A stretch of 64,000 nucleotides of DNA from Ligustrum vulgare (lineage: Eukaryota > Streptophyta > Magnoliopsida > Lamiales > Oleaceae). Numbering within the stretch: position 1 is the first letter of the stretch; each line of letters begins with the position of its first letter. Both the position numbers and the translations under genes were made by a program. Below the pieces are notes generated by a model, which was not told the origin of the DNA, ran no database searches, and saw only the letters and a list, made by a program, of their open reading frames with translations. Positions 35,693 to 46,286 of the stretch are shown piece after piece. The DNA lies in the NCBI GenBank assembly GCA_963555705.1, contig OY743177.1, positions 57,494,096 to 57,558,095 of the forward strand, in the 5' to 3' direction.

Positions 35693-38600
35693 GATCGTTG
35701 AGAAGTAATAGATTTGATGAGTTCAGAGTATCTTCTCCCACATGGAATAAGTTCTACTATTTTGTTGTTAGTCTACTATTGATTCAATGTAAAAAGTTAT
35801 AAACGATTATTTTTGTTGAATATTAATTTTAAAATTTCAAATATGTAAAGTGCGATTTGTAAATATATGGAGTGAATGTATTGAAATCCGAATCCACCTA
35901 TTCATATCTATTTCAATTTTCAATTATATAATTTAGCTCATTCATGCCTACTTGACAATTAGTAAATTTAATATATTTAATTTTATTTTTTCGAGATAAA
36001 TTAAATCTATCATAAACATGACCCGAAATTTATTCCTAGTCCGAATGCGAATGCATATGATGCATTAATTCATACAATTATCATGGAGATAGCACGCACA
36101 TCATATTTATTATTCCTTTTCTTATTTTTTTTAAAAAAAAAATATATCCTAACTCGAAAGTCCAAGCTTAGGATATGAATTTTTTTTTAAAAAAAAAGAA
36201 AAAAAAATCCTAATATCTAGTTTTCATGTGTTTATCTTGCCGCATTCTAAATATATTGTGAGTTTTTCGACACTACAATAAGCAACTAATTATCTAATTT
36301 GTGATCAAGCAATCAAATAATTCAATGTGAATGCAAGATAAATAAAAAAACGCAAAAATACTAAATTAGAAAATCTTGAATTAAAAAAATAAGTATTAAG
36401 GTTCATCTTCATATAATACATGAGAATAATTAGCCTAACATCTTTATATGTAAATTACAAACAAATAATTGGAAAAAATCACCCGAAAATTAGATCAATG
36501 GAAGGAAGGAATTGATTTCTTCTTCTTTATCTTCAACCTGAAATTTAGATCTTTAGTTGTTTTTGTTTATCTCTTAAATTCTTGTTGATAATCTCTCAGT
36601 CTTGCCTCTAATTTAATAATAGGTTCAAAGCTCCTAATGTAATAAGAAAAGAAGTATATATATAGGCCCCTAAAAACCATAAAATCGGGTTAAGACGGAG
36701 TCCAAAGAATCCTAATTACCATAAAACTCCTAAATTCTCGCCTTCCAAACATTATGATAGCAAGGTGAAAACTATTGCGATTGCAACAGTTTAACGATTT
36801 ACATTCTGCTTTTCTGATGTATTGATTTGTGATCGCAAGTAGGGATGACAATGGATTGAGTTTGGAAAATCCATACCCTACCTACTAGAAATTTATAACC
36901 TACATACCGTACCATATATCCATATAAGAATGGCGAGTCTGGGCGGTATGCTTCTATACCCATTTGAAATCGATTATCTTTTATTTATTTATTTAATTAA
37001 TTTTTTTTGAAACGCATGTTGTGGTGTCGAAAACTAGAGGCTTGACAATCTACAACTCACATGCTTATTTATTTTCCACCTTATACAATGGTGGGTTGTA
37101 CAAAAAAATGTTAGCCCCAAAACATGGTGGAATATATATGAAAACTAGTAGAATGCCAGCTAAACAGTAATATAATATATAAGTATATAATTGTAAATTC
37201 TTCATGAACTTCACATATAATATACAAATTGACAACGCCTACTCAACACAAAAATATCAAAATGAAGTAAAAGTATAGCAACATCCATTGTCCAAAAATA
37301 ATTAGTCTCCAATTGACCAAAAATAAGCAGGCTCCAAAGAGTATTGTATTTGTCAAAAACTATATACTGCCATGATATCATAGATTCCTCAAAAACAAGC
37401 ATCCAAGTGCCTTGATGTTCCAAAATTATATATTGCTTTCATTGCATCATTCCTCTTTAATGAATAAGAAAAGGCATATTATAAAATTAACAAGTAAAAA
37501 TGAAACAATAAATCCATTTTGGAGTGAATTTTCATTAAAGAAAATGAATTACCTTTCCCTCAACTTCTTCTTCATTGAATTTGTGACAATTTCAAAAGTA
37601 TGAAGATGGTGAGGATTTTTCTAATAAGGGACAATGAAATAAAATTATTTAGTAATGATTCTAATGAATGAAATATGAAAATAAAAATATAGAATATAGA
37701 TAATTATCATACCATGAATGTCAGCCCATAACCAATCTTTTGTACACATCAATGCCTCTAGAGTGTTTAGGTGGAGTCTATTCCTATGTAGACTTATTAA
37801 TCTGCCACCAGTACTAAATGCTGGTTTTGAAGCAACATTTGATCCTGGAATGGCTAAAATTTATCTTGCTACTTTTTGCAAAGTAGGGTGTTTGAGTCCA
37901 TTTAACTTCCACCATGCTAAAATATCAAAATCATCCAACCTAGACAATACAGGCTCCTCTAAGAAGAGATCAAACTATGTTTTTGCATTATCAACATTAG
38001 TGGTGTTGCTTACAAATGCATAAAACAGACCATTTGAGACTTCTTTCTTGTATCAATAGATGACTCATTGTAGGTAGATGAAGCTAAAAACGAGGAACAT
38101 TTCCATATTCCAGTGTTCTGTAATCCTTTACCAAGTGATGACAAATTTGTTGGACATTCTCAACCTCAGTGAGAGAAATTTTGGGAAAATGTTTCTATCA
38201 TGTTTGAAGCCATTGTTTTGACTTGAGCACAAGAAGATTCAAACCATTCATATATTGAAAATTTTATATCACATACATTTGGAAAAAAAAAAAGATGGGT
38301 TGTAGGGTATTTAGTTCGAGAAATGATTTTAGTCACATCATAAAATACCTCCAACCTCTCACATATCTCCTTTGTCAATACTCAATCCTCCTCACTAGGC
38401 ATGCACCTATAGTTTGATAATCTTTGATTTAGGCGAGGAAAAACATCTTTGCATACTAAAGCAGTGCTAAGCATTAAGTATGTTGAATTCCATCAAGTTT
38501 TGCAATCAAGTGTTAGCCGATTTATGTTTGCATCATGAGTCATTCATCTTGTGAAAGTTTGTATACTTTATGAAAGTATCCCTTAATGGTATCCTAGCTT

Positions 38601-38905
38601 GAAATTTGTATCTCTTGTTATAGGGATTTTATTGTTGCTTTAGGAGCTTTGATAGACTAGCTTAACACTCTCTGATAGTATTCAGTATCTAGACTCCCTC
38701 CTCTTCACCACCTATGGTACCTAAAAGAGTCTTTTTGTCTGATTTTTGTCATTTTCCTCGTTCAACCTCCAAACACATCCAAATTCAAGTTTTACTTTGA
38801 AACAAAGAAAATGAACACACAATTAAGTAATATCAAACTCTAAAATAGTCATATTTATCTAAATTTAAAGTCGTGATAAGTAAAAAAAAAAAAACGTACT
38901 TATCA
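35665..38905 (-). repeat. 5' LTR of the old Athila-like relic, split by a hAT fragment
   Basis: On the minus strand it starts at 38905 with TGATAAGTAC and a poly-T-expanded loop before TACTTATC, then GACTTTAAATTTAGA as in the young LTRs. It ends near 35665 with ...CACTTGCAGG...CTAATA followed by AGTTTTTAGCG, a decayed copy of the AGTTTTTGGCG primer-site context. Similarity to the young LTR is clear in both ends (for example AGATGTTAGGCTAAT near 36430). Without the hAT insert the LTR would be about 1.5-1.6 kb, like the young family. Confidence 0.7.
36840..38540 (-). mobile_element. hAT transposon fragment with transposase C-terminus
   Basis: The left edge TAGGGATGACAATGG (36840 on) resembles a plant hAT terminal repeat. 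On the minus strand, with several frame breaks and stops, about 38530 to 37712 reads the C-terminal half of an Ac-type hAT transposase: LDCKT-WNSTYLMLSTAL, PSEED, LTKEICERLEVFYDVT, KYPTTHLFF and then the dimerisation region (DILAWWKLNG, ASKPAFSTGGR, HRNRLHLNTLEALM). The catalytic core Asp residues further upstream are missing. I see no matching right terminus or 8-bp duplication, so the right end is truncated. Confidence 0.8.
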
Positions 38906-41050
38906 GTAAGAATAAGGCATTAATTTCTTTCGACAACTTGATGGTTGGATGCATGCCAAGAAAATATATATTATATTGCATATGATCAAATGGAGTAAAT
39001 TCTATCTAGATTTTAATCTATATTTTTATCAAAATCAAAGTTACCAATTAATTATAAATTATAATCATATATTTTATAGATCCCACAATTTTATAATGTG
39101 TAATTATATTGACATTACTAATTTTTTTAACCACACCACATTAGATATACACATTTATTAAACTATAGATTTTATAATTACACCACATCCTTTTTACAAA
39201 TATAACCTTCACTAAGTAAAGTGAAAATAAAATATGGTACACCACATCAACACCAAAAACACATACTAATTAATAAACATAAAATATACACTACACCAAG
39301 AACACACACCAATACACATCAAATTTTACACAATACACCAAGAGCGCACACAAAAAACACAATACAACAACAAAATACACTAAAACGAAAATTAAAAAAA
39401 AAATTCAATTTTGCTCAACATTTGAAATTAGAATCACAAAAATTACACTATATATTTCTCTCAAATGTGGAATAGATTTTATAAAATACAAATGTTTATT
39501 TATTTGATTTTTCAGATCTGACCAATACTAGCAAAAAAAAAGTCAAAATGAAGATGGCAAACTCAAATCAAATTTGGCAATTATCAAGTTCAACATAAAA
39601 AAAAAAAAAAATCACAATAAAGTGGGGAATTTTATTGTCATGACCAACAAATTGGCTAGGTTGCACAGCCAGGAGGACAAGTGATGATCTGTGTAATGAC
39701 TTTAATTTTCAATACAATTTTAAATCACTATGTAGCATCGGAAGATTTTATGTGAATTCTATATCCGCAAGTTTTCTTTTGATTTTGGAGTTTTTCATTG
39801 AGACTGTGGCATGATACTTAATTCCGTTGTCAAACAATATTATGGTTTGTTCTGTGTTGTCTTCTAGAAAGGTTAAAAAATAAATTAAAAAAAAACCTTT
39901 GAGGCTTGCTTAAAAAGTGCTTTTTAAAAAAATGTATAACACATATAAAATAAAACTTAGGATTTTTAAAGATTTATAGTGTACACAAGAATAAAGAAGA
40001 TGAAAAACTAATATAATGGAGGGCTATTTAAGTCAATTTATTTTTGAACAATTTAGTAAATACGAAAAATGTGGTATGATTAACAAATTTTGTGATGTCA
40101 ATATTAATTACTCTTTTATAATCACACATCACATCATTTTTTTTTTTTTCCAAATTTGAAAGAAATATGATTTTAATTTTCATCACACAGTGCATAGATA
40201 TCTTTGCTATTTATCTATCAAGAAATTAGCCTATAGAACATCTTTGTCATAGGTATTACACGTATATTTTTGCTAATTATTCATGAAAGAATGGGACCAT
40301 TTATAGAATATATAGAGTAAATCTACGTAATCACATAGGCATTCCATGTGTACCAAGTGGAATTTTAATTAATGAAACAAAAGTAATAGAATAAGATGTG
40401 GACAATTATCTTCAACCAGTTAATGAACATTAGACAAGCGGCATTTAAATTATTAAAGCAAACACTCCTTACATTCAATTATTATTGTTGCTGCCAAATG
40501 AGAGATTGATTCGTTAATTCTTTAGCCTCTGTTTGAAGGAAAATTTAATTTAGATTTTTATTCAAATCAATATCAACAATTAATTTTAATAATATATTTT
40601 ATAAGTTCACAACTTTTCAACCACTCAGTTCACCAGCATTTATCAAAATTTGCAAAAAATTTAATTTAACCAGGGGCTTAATGATTACTATTTCACATGT
40701 AATCTCAATAAAATGAAATCGTAAATTCAAGTTTCATCGAAACCTTGCTTATAAAAGTTTTAGATATTATGCATGAGTAATGAGTAATAAACTAATCCAT
40801 AAACTTATCCTAACATGCACGTTGTGGGAAAAAAAATATTTTTAATTATCCCAGCTAGTATCCTCAAAATATTTCTTCACAATTTCAATTCACGTCTCAA
40901 AGAATGAGAAGAAAAAGAGGATAAAATAGAATAAACTCCTGCACAAAAATACTACAAAAAGCAGTAGGAAAAAAACAATAAAAATAAAAGAAAAAGCTAT
41001 TAAAAAAGTTGCCTTTTCATTTGTTTTTGCTACATTGAAAAGGTCCTTAA
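38906..41050. other. AT-rich intergenic DNA downstream of the ERF gene
   Basis: No gene seen. An A/C-rich strand-biased stretch (about 39236-39390, many CACCA, ACACA and AACAC) creates a low-complexity open frame that I do not regard as coding. Homopolymer A and T runs are common. About 40900-41050 is the likely 3' UTR of the ERF gene. Confidence 0.5.
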
Positions 41051-41761
41051 TTACGAACACCAAAAATTAGCATTTTCACATGTACTCAAAAGCTGTTCCA
41101 AATAATCAGCACCCAAATCCTCAAACACCAGTACACTTTCCTCCTTAATTTCCCTCCCCTTGCTCTTCTTGTTTCCATTCCTCTTCCTCATTGAATGCTT
41201 CCTTTTCAATGCAATAACAGGTGAACAGTCTTGATCCTCAGTTATACACTTCATTTCACAGAGAGACTCCCTCACCCTTTCCACCGGAAAATTCAAAATC
41301 GCAGCGTGGCCGCGCATCGAAAACGCCGCTTGATCATAAGCCAAAGCAGCAGCTTCTGCAGTGTCAAATGTGCCTAACCAAACCCTTATTCCATTCCTTG
41401 TAGAATCCCTTATTTCAGCAGCATATTTTCCCCATGGCCTTTTTCTTACACCTCTGTGAGACTTTTCCTTGGTGGGTTTTTTGTCTGGTACTGAATTTAC
41501 TTCATCTTCTTTTATTTGATGATCAGATGAATTTGATTCTGAAATTTCTTCTTGTGCAGCTTGTGCTAGAACACCATACAGAAGCATTTCTTCTGAATCA
41601 TTTTCATTGAAAGGAAGTGAATTTCCCTCCAAGAATTTTACATCCCACCATGGAAAATATTCTACTGATCCAAAGGATGATTCAGAGTAAAAATTGTCAG
41701 AATTCAAGGAGTGAAAAGCAGAGGAATCCATTTGAAGTAGGTTGGAATATTTTGAGTCCAT
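41051..41761 (-). CDS. AP2/ERF transcription factor, ERF1-like (group IX type) with EDLL-like tail
   Basis: An intact intronless ORF of 236 aa. One AP2/ERF domain spans residues 102-160 ([19 protein letters not shown], then [18 protein letters not shown], then AAILNFP), with the Ala and Asp typical of the ERF rather than the DREB subfamily. Such proteins bind GCC-box promoters in the nucleus and activate ethylene, jasmonate and defence genes. An acidic N-terminal block ([16 protein letters not shown], 52-67) fits group IX. A basic stretch (186-202) is a likely nuclear localisation signal. The C-terminal [16 protein letters not shown] (210-225) matches the EDLL-type activation motif. Met11 (41731) may be the true start, because a TATA-like element lies only about 20 bp before the first ATG. 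Exact orthologue not determined. Confidence 0.92.
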   Translation of the reverse strand: MDSKYSNLLQMDSSAFHSLNSDNFYSESSFGSVEYFPWWDVKFLEGNSLPFNENDSEEMLLYGVLAQAAQEEISESNSSDHQIKEDEVNSVPDKKPTKEKSHRGVRKRPWGKYAAEIRDSTRNGIRVWLGTFDTAEAAALAYDQAAFSMRGHAAILNFPVERVRESLCEMKCITEDQDCSPVIALKRKHSMRKRNGNKKSKGREIKEESVLVFEDLGADYLEQLLSTCENANFWCS

Positions 41762-41778
41762 TGTGGGGTGGAACTGCC

Positions 41779-41782
41779 CTTT

Positions 41783-41787
<5 letters not shown>
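41779..41787 (-). promoter_or_regulatory. Candidate TATA box of the ERF gene
   Basis: TATAAAAAG on the minus strand, 18-26 bp before the first ATG at 41761. If used with the normal 25-30 bp spacing, transcription would start at about the first ATG, favouring initiation at Met11. Confidence 0.55.

Positions 41788-41838
<51 letters not shown>
41787..41838. repeat. 52-bp homopolymer A tract (T tract on the ERF strand)
   Basis: An uninterrupted A run directly upstream of the ERF TATA-like element. It may be a poly(dA:dT) promoter element that excludes nucleosomes; its length in the assembly could be inexact. Confidence 0.85.
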
Positions 41839-41841
<3 letters not shown>

Positions 41842-42894
41842 GGATGGGGTTGGGGTTGGTGGGGGATGATCTAAAATCCGAAATAAAATAATTAAATAAA
41901 TTGACACTACCAATTTTTTTTAACTAGGTCACATTTTAATTGTAATTAATATTTCTAAATTTTTCTTATTTTTACATTTGTGGTGCCAGTTTTTTTCTAA
42001 TAAATCTTTTTATCATCAACCCTCTAACTAATTTTCACATCTTGTCTATAGAGACGTTTTTGTCAAAATATTTGTTACGAGGTTAAAAATGAATTATTTA
42101 TTTCGTGTACTTTAAATAATCAAAATAAAAAATAACTAATACAAAAGTTAAATTTGCACCCCTTTAATTTCAATGCACGTTAGCAAAATATTTCAGTAAA
42201 AATCGTAATTAAAGACAAAATATGTATATTAATTGAATAATATTACGATGAGAAAGGTTGAGAACATAAGAGTAAAAGTAAGCAAATTTTGGATATATTT
42301 TTTATAATTAAAATGTGGTGTAGATAGATAAAATTACCCAAACTTTAGCTGAAAAAAGAAGGGCCAGAGGGAATATTTTTTTTATATTAATTTTAGGGAC
42401 TTATATGCAAATTATTGTGACTGCACCATGGGCAATATCACACGTGGGTCAAAGGAAGCCAGGCCAGCAGTTGGGGTCAGATAAGATTTTCTCAGTCCTT
42501 CAAATACCTAGAATGACTTCCATCCGGTGGATGGAAAATTTTCTATAACCAAATCTTTTATTTTGTTATTTTAATTAGTGCATGTTTGGCAATGCTTTTT
42601 CTTGGCAAAAGCAATATTATTTTGATACAACCTTCAAAATCCAAATTAAACTTTTAAGTAGGACAAACATGATCTAATCGGTTCAAATGTAGTTCATGTA
42701 TATTGGAAAAGCGTGAATGAATCCCACATAGGTTAAACGTGAGTAAATGATGGGCTTATAAGGGATTGAACTACTCCACTTCATATGTTAACTTTTTAGT
42801 ATGAAGTATCAATTTCCTATAATATCGATTGAGTTAGTTCGATATAATATTAATTTTTGCCGTGAATAATTTTTATTTCAATAATTAATATCTT
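41839..42894. other. ERF upstream region with a possible short LTR relic
   Basis: AT-rich DNA without a gene. About 42690-42790 reads TGAATCCCACATAGG followed by GATGGGCTTATAAGG, an arrangement seen in short plant LTR/TRIM families. No paired copy or target duplication was found here. Confidence 0.35.
42441..42452 (-). promoter_or_regulatory. Adjacent G-box and W-box core, about 680 bp upstream of ERF
   Basis: CACGTG (42441-42446) is followed at once by GGTCAA (42447-42452), that is TTGACC then CACGTG on the gene strand. G-boxes bind bHLH (MYC2) and bZIP factors, and TTGAC(C/T) is the WRKY core. The pair suits a defence/jasmonate-responsive ERF, but this is sequence matching only. Confidence 0.45.
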
Positions 42895-42899
42895 GAAAG
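42895..42899. repeat. Left target-site duplication GAAAG of the LOG-carrying element
   Basis: GAAAG precedes TGTTATAAAT and is repeated at 49037-49041 right after the 3' LTR. Confidence 0.92.
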
Positions 42900-43098
42900 T
42901 GTTATAAATAATATATAAATATGTGAATGACATTACCATTATATCCCTGTAAGCTTTACAATATTACGATTGTACCATTGTCCACTCCTATAAATAGGAG
43001 TCATTTCCTTTGTAATAAATACACCTTGGAAGAGAATTCTCTCCTCTCTATTCTCTCCATCTCCATATCTTTGTTATGATTTTAATAGTTTTATAACA
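42900..43098 (+). repeat. 5' LTR (199 bp) of the LOG-carrying element
   Basis: TG...CA, with a TATA box CTATAAATAGG (core 42989-42997) and a pyrimidine-rich R/U5 part (CTCTCCTCTCTATTCTCTCC). Reads identical to 48838-49036. Confidence 0.95.
42989..42997 (+). promoter_or_regulatory. LTR TATA box
   Basis: TATAAATAG inside the 5' LTR, about 110 bp before the LTR end; it fits a start site around 43020 and a short R/U5. Confidence 0.7.
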
Positions 43099-44130
43099 CG
43101 TTATCAGCACGAGTCTCTAGCCAATTGAGTAATACGACGGGAGTATGCTCTACAGTTGCATCTAAATGATGAGCTTCTGTATCAGAAACCTGATTTTTAC
43201 AAATCAATGTTTTCCTCTCTCAAATCAAATACTTTTGGCTTTAGAAAACAACCCACATATTGTAGATCTGAAAAACTCGAAACTTTCAAAGCCGATTTAC
43301 GCAAAACCGTATATCCAATTAACGATCGGAGACCGGATCTGAAATCACGGTGGCAAGACGAACCTCCGACACCGGCGCATGTCACCGGCGGCGACAGACG
43401 GCGGCGGCGCGTGAGGCGCGTGAATCCCACGCGCTGACGTTGATCGGGCGCGTGCGGGCGCGTGGAGCCGTTTCTGGCGACGGTGTCAAAAGGCAGTTTG
43501 TTCAGTTCGACGTTTTGAATTTTTCTATGATCTTACTTTTCTGTTTGATACAGTTTTGGACATTTTCCGATGGTTGAACGTGGCGGCTTCGTAAATATTA
43601 TTTTTGAAGCATTTCCGACGAGATTTTGAACTTCGGACCAAAAGTAAGTTTGTTCTAAATTAAATTTTAAATCTATTGACGGTTTCGATTTATCCATATG
43701 GGCAATATATTAAAATATGGACCATTTTGACCTTGGTAATACATAAAAAATATAATAATCGTAAATTAACGATTAATATCATGTCACTGCCTATATGATC
43801 GATCTATCAATTGAATTGAAATATGTTGCCACCTACATGGTTGGTTCTACCACTTACATGGTTGGATTTACCAGTTTTAATTATATCATGCTGCCACCTA
43901 CTTGGTTGGTTATACCACCTATATGGTTGGTTCTACTATGGTCGGTTTAATTATTTCATCACGTTGACACCGCCTATATGGTCGGTATATCAATTGAATA
44001 CATATAAACACCTCAGTTGTTGGTTAATTCTAACATATTAGAGGGTTGTTGTCAACATATATACTTGGTGGTATAACCCCAGTATCGTTATTGTTAATAT
44101 ATATATACAATATTATTGTTATTTGATACT
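43099..44130 (+). other. Leader region of the LOG-carrying element
   Basis: Starts CGTTATCAGCACGAGTCTC, the probable primer-binding region; I do not assign the tRNA. A GC-rich block at 43340-43480 (CGGCGGCG and GGCGCGTG strings) is unlike the rest of the element. A 93-aa plus-strand frame here (43156-43437) becomes Arg-rich because of that block and has no recognisable Gag domain. From about 43790 to 44030 a variant of 'CCACCTA(C/T)ATGGTTGGT' recurs about six times. Confidence 0.65.
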
Positions 44131-44138
44131 TCATTAAA

Positions 44139-44529
44139 TGATACCAGAAGTTATCAATACTAAAGTTAGAAAATATTTTATCAAATGATACCAGAAGTTA
44201 TCATTACCAAAATGTTGATAAATATTAATAAAATGTTTTATCCAATGGTACCAGAAGTTACCAATATCTGAATTTGAATGGGTGGATGAAAATTATTCAA
44301 CAAGAGAATGTTGATGTATGATAAGATAATATCACATGATAGCACGGACATAGCTAATGTGAAAATAATCTCATCAGTATTATGAGATGAATGTTAGATG
44401 ATAAGTGCCTGGAAAAGTTCTTGCACGAGCACTTATATATTCCAGAAGAACTACATATTTACTCCAGAAGAAGTAAAAATTATCATCTAAATATACTGAA
44501 ATGATATTATTATTGCTCCTGAAGAAGCA
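44139..44529 (+). repeat. Constant-loop mini-hairpin field 1
   Basis: Short inverted repeats separated by the same 5-nt loop. Examples: TGATA-[CCAGAAGT]-TATCA (44139-44156), AATGATA-[CCAGAAGT]-TATCATT (44184-44205), TGGTA-[CCAGAAGT]-TACCA (44246-44263), TACTC-CAGAA-G(A)AGTA (44460-44475) and TGCTC-CTGAA-G(A)AGCA (44514-44529). Stem sequences differ but remain complementary. The field ends just before the cargo. Confidence 0.8.
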
Positions 44530-44590
44530 TAAACGAGACATACATACAAAATGCAAAAGGGGAAAACATTTATGATCCTCAAAATTAGAG

Positions 44591-44796
44591 ATGTGTTTCG
44601 GGAGTAGCCGTATCCTACCACCTCTGACCTTTTGAGGAAATAAAGAAAAAAGTGTGTTTCAAGAGTAAGAAATACTCCATACTCTACCACCTTAAATCTT
44701 TGAGGTACACAAGATTAAAACATTGATAAAATCCTAGAAATTTATGGTGTGTCTCAAGAGTGAGAATACTCCGTACTCTACCACCACCTATTCTAG
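44591..44796 (+). repeat. Three degenerate repeats at the 3' side of LOG
   Basis: Units at about 44591-44640, 44651-44706 and 44742-44796 share TGTGT(T/C)TC..GAGTA, then TAC(T/C)C, then CTACCACC and an ending near TTTGAGG or CTAGAG. Each can pair GAGTA with TACTC. They lie directly beyond the LOG stop codon, so they would be in its 3' UTR, or mark the cargo boundary. Confidence 0.65.
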
Positions 44797-44799
44797 AGT

Positions 44800-45453
44800 T
44801 CACAAAGATAAATTTACATTAACCGGACTCCATTTTCGCTTGATTCCCCTTCCTTGCGACCAATCTATCTTTACTCCTGCTGGATCTTGTATTGGAATAT
44901 ATGATTGCAATTTATCCAGCAGTTCCTCGATAGTAGGAGCAGAAATAAGGATTCTCCTAGAAAATGGAAATATGAATCCCTGTTCCACAGCATAATCAAG
45001 AAATGTTAGCAAACCATCAAAGAAATTGTTTACATTTAAAAGCCCTATAGGCTTAGTATGGAGATCTAGTTGAGCCCATGAAGTAATATTAAAGATTTCT
45101 TCTAAAGTACCAAAACCTCCAGGTAGGGCTATGAAGGCATCAGAACCATATAACATGCAAGTTATGCGTTCATGGATAGATAAGGTTTGTACTTCATGCC
45201 CTCGTGTTTTGCCTGCAATATCAGCTAAAGGAGTAGGTATAACACCTATCACTCTTGCTTTCTCTACTAGAGCGGATTGTGAAACACAACCCATCAATCC
45301 ACTGCTACCTCCTCCATACACGAGAGTGATACCTTTCTCTCCCAATTTCTTTCCTAAATCCACGGCTGCTTCTAGATACCCAAAACCTTTTCCCACTTTT
45401 GATCCACAAAATACACAGATAGTTTTGATCTGTCGAAATTTTGGTCCTTCCAT
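44800..45453 (-). CDS. LOG: LOG-type cytokinin riboside 5'-monophosphate phosphoribohydrolase
   Basis: An intact 217-aa ORF, close to the usual length of plant LOG proteins. These cytosolic enzymes remove ribose 5'-phosphate from cytokinin nucleotides to release the active free bases in one step. Seen: a Rossmann start (ICVFCGS, 12-18), GGGSSGLMG (47-55), catalytic Arg96 in 'IHERI', and the signature PGGFGTLEE (111-119) with Glu119, then ITSWAQL, KPIGLLNVN and SAPTIEEL. Position 97-99 (ITC) departs from the common KAE. The ORF has no intron, whereas plant LOG genes normally have several, suggesting capture through an RNA intermediate. It lies antisense inside a young LTR element, 260 bp downstream of another minus-strand ORF. 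A TTTAAATAG string about 80 bp upstream of the ATG could act as its TATA box. Activity is inferred. Confidence 0.9.
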   Translation of the reverse strand: MEGPKFRQIKTICVFCGSKVGKGFGYLEAAVDLGKKLGEKGITLVYGGGSSGLMGCVSQSALVEKARVIGVIPTPLADIAGKTRGHEVQTLSIHERITCMLYGSDAFIALPGGFGTLEEIFNITSWAQLDLHTKPIGLLNVNNFFDGLLTFLDYAVEQGFIFPFSRRILISAPTIEELLDKLQSYIPIQDPAGVKIDWSQGRGIKRKWSPVNVNLSL

Positions 45454-45713
45454 TTTTGAAAGTAAAGAAGGAAAAACTTATGGGAAAATGTTATTTTGGG
45501 ATGCATGAACTATGAAAAATCTTTGGCTATTTAAAACCGAAAAGCTTCACTATTTACTGGTCGTTTTTCGAAAAAGTGAAGATTTACTTTTGACAAAATC
45601 ATCCTACTCACCTTTCGGCGATTTAATATTTTTAACCAGCCTTTATCAAAACTCGTGAAAAGAAACAGAAAAATATTTTATATGTGCATATATATCAAAT
45701 GATTTACCTTGTA
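45454..45713 (-). promoter_or_regulatory. Spacer between the two cargo ORFs, possible LOG promoter/5' UTR
   Basis: 260 bp, AT-rich, with TTTTAAATAG (about 45524-45533, minus strand) before the LOG ATG. The minus-strand flow from the 190-aa ORF into this spacer and then LOG suggests either one shared transcript or a separate LOG promoter. Neither can be settled from sequence. Confidence 0.35.
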
Positions 45714-46286
45714 TTAATGCTGCATAGCCAAAGCATCATTGTTTATAACAGCCTGGCAAACAGGATCTTTTGCTATTATATTTTTGAGACTATATCTCTC
45801 TTTATCGCTGATGAATTTAGCCCATAAAGATAGTAGCTCACGCTGCACATACCCACTAGGGTGCGTCTCAAGAGTCAATCGAATATCATCCAATGACTCC
45901 TTACTCAGTCCACCCTTAATGAAGTCTATCTTATCATCTCGATTTATGGATGAATATCCTATTGATTTACAACGGGTATCACATGTCCATCGAGCACATT
46001 TGTAGCAACTATTTAATCTTTTTGCTCTTCGCTTCTTTGCAAAAGTACTCTTACCAAAGCCAGGCTTGTGCTTAGAAAATGAATCTGGTAATTCACCAGC
46101 TAATCGAACTTTTGCTTCGATCAACCAGCGAACATCTTCTGGCATGCCATGATCCATCAGCAACCTCAATCTTTCGAGCCTAATTCGATAAATTTTTCTC
46201 AAATCATTTACTGGAAGATTGGAATAATATTTGCGAATATTTGAAAGTATGATATCCATTTTTGATGGATCTAGCCTTCTTCCCAA
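45714..46286 (-). CDS. Small basic Cys-rich protein, possible nucleic-acid-binding protein
   Basis: An open frame of 190 codons from a TTG; the first ATG is codon 10 (46259), giving 181 aa. I do not recognise it with certainty. An amphipathic Arg-rich N-terminal half (SNIRKYYSNLP, then IRLERLRLLMDHGMPEDVRWL) is followed by a basic patch (KSTFAKKRRAKR, 79-90) and a Cys cluster C94-x2-C97-x4-C102-x3-C106 that could bind zinc. The remainder is mixed-charge helix-like sequence. A basic patch leading into CxxC recalls the small Cys-rich nucleic-acid-binding proteins at the 3' end of Betaflexiviridae genomes; this is a resemblance of layout only. It lies upstream of LOG on the same strand. Being fully open with balanced composition, it is likely or recently coding. 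Confidence 0.55.
   Translation of the reverse strand: MGRRLDPSKMDIILSNIRKYYSNLPVNDLRKIYRIRLERLRLLMDHGMPEDVRWLIEAKVRLAGELPDSFSKHKPGFGKSTFAKKRRAKRLNSCYKCARWTCDTRCKSIGYSSINRDDKIDFIKGGLSKESLDDIRLTLETHPSGYVQRELLSLWAKFISDKERYSLKNIIAKDPVCQAVINNDALAMQH

Noticed and set aside
39221..39475. 84-codon His/Thr/Asn-rich ORF
   Set aside because: Arises from an A/C-rich low-complexity stretch and lacks any domain.
43156..43437. 93-codon ORF after the 5' LTR considered as Gag
   Set aside because: No Gag-like motif; its Arg-rich end comes from the GC-rich leader block, and a minus-strand frame covers the same block.
45131..45508. 125-codon plus-strand ORF opposite LOG
   Set aside because: A shadow frame; all conserved motifs are on the minus strand.
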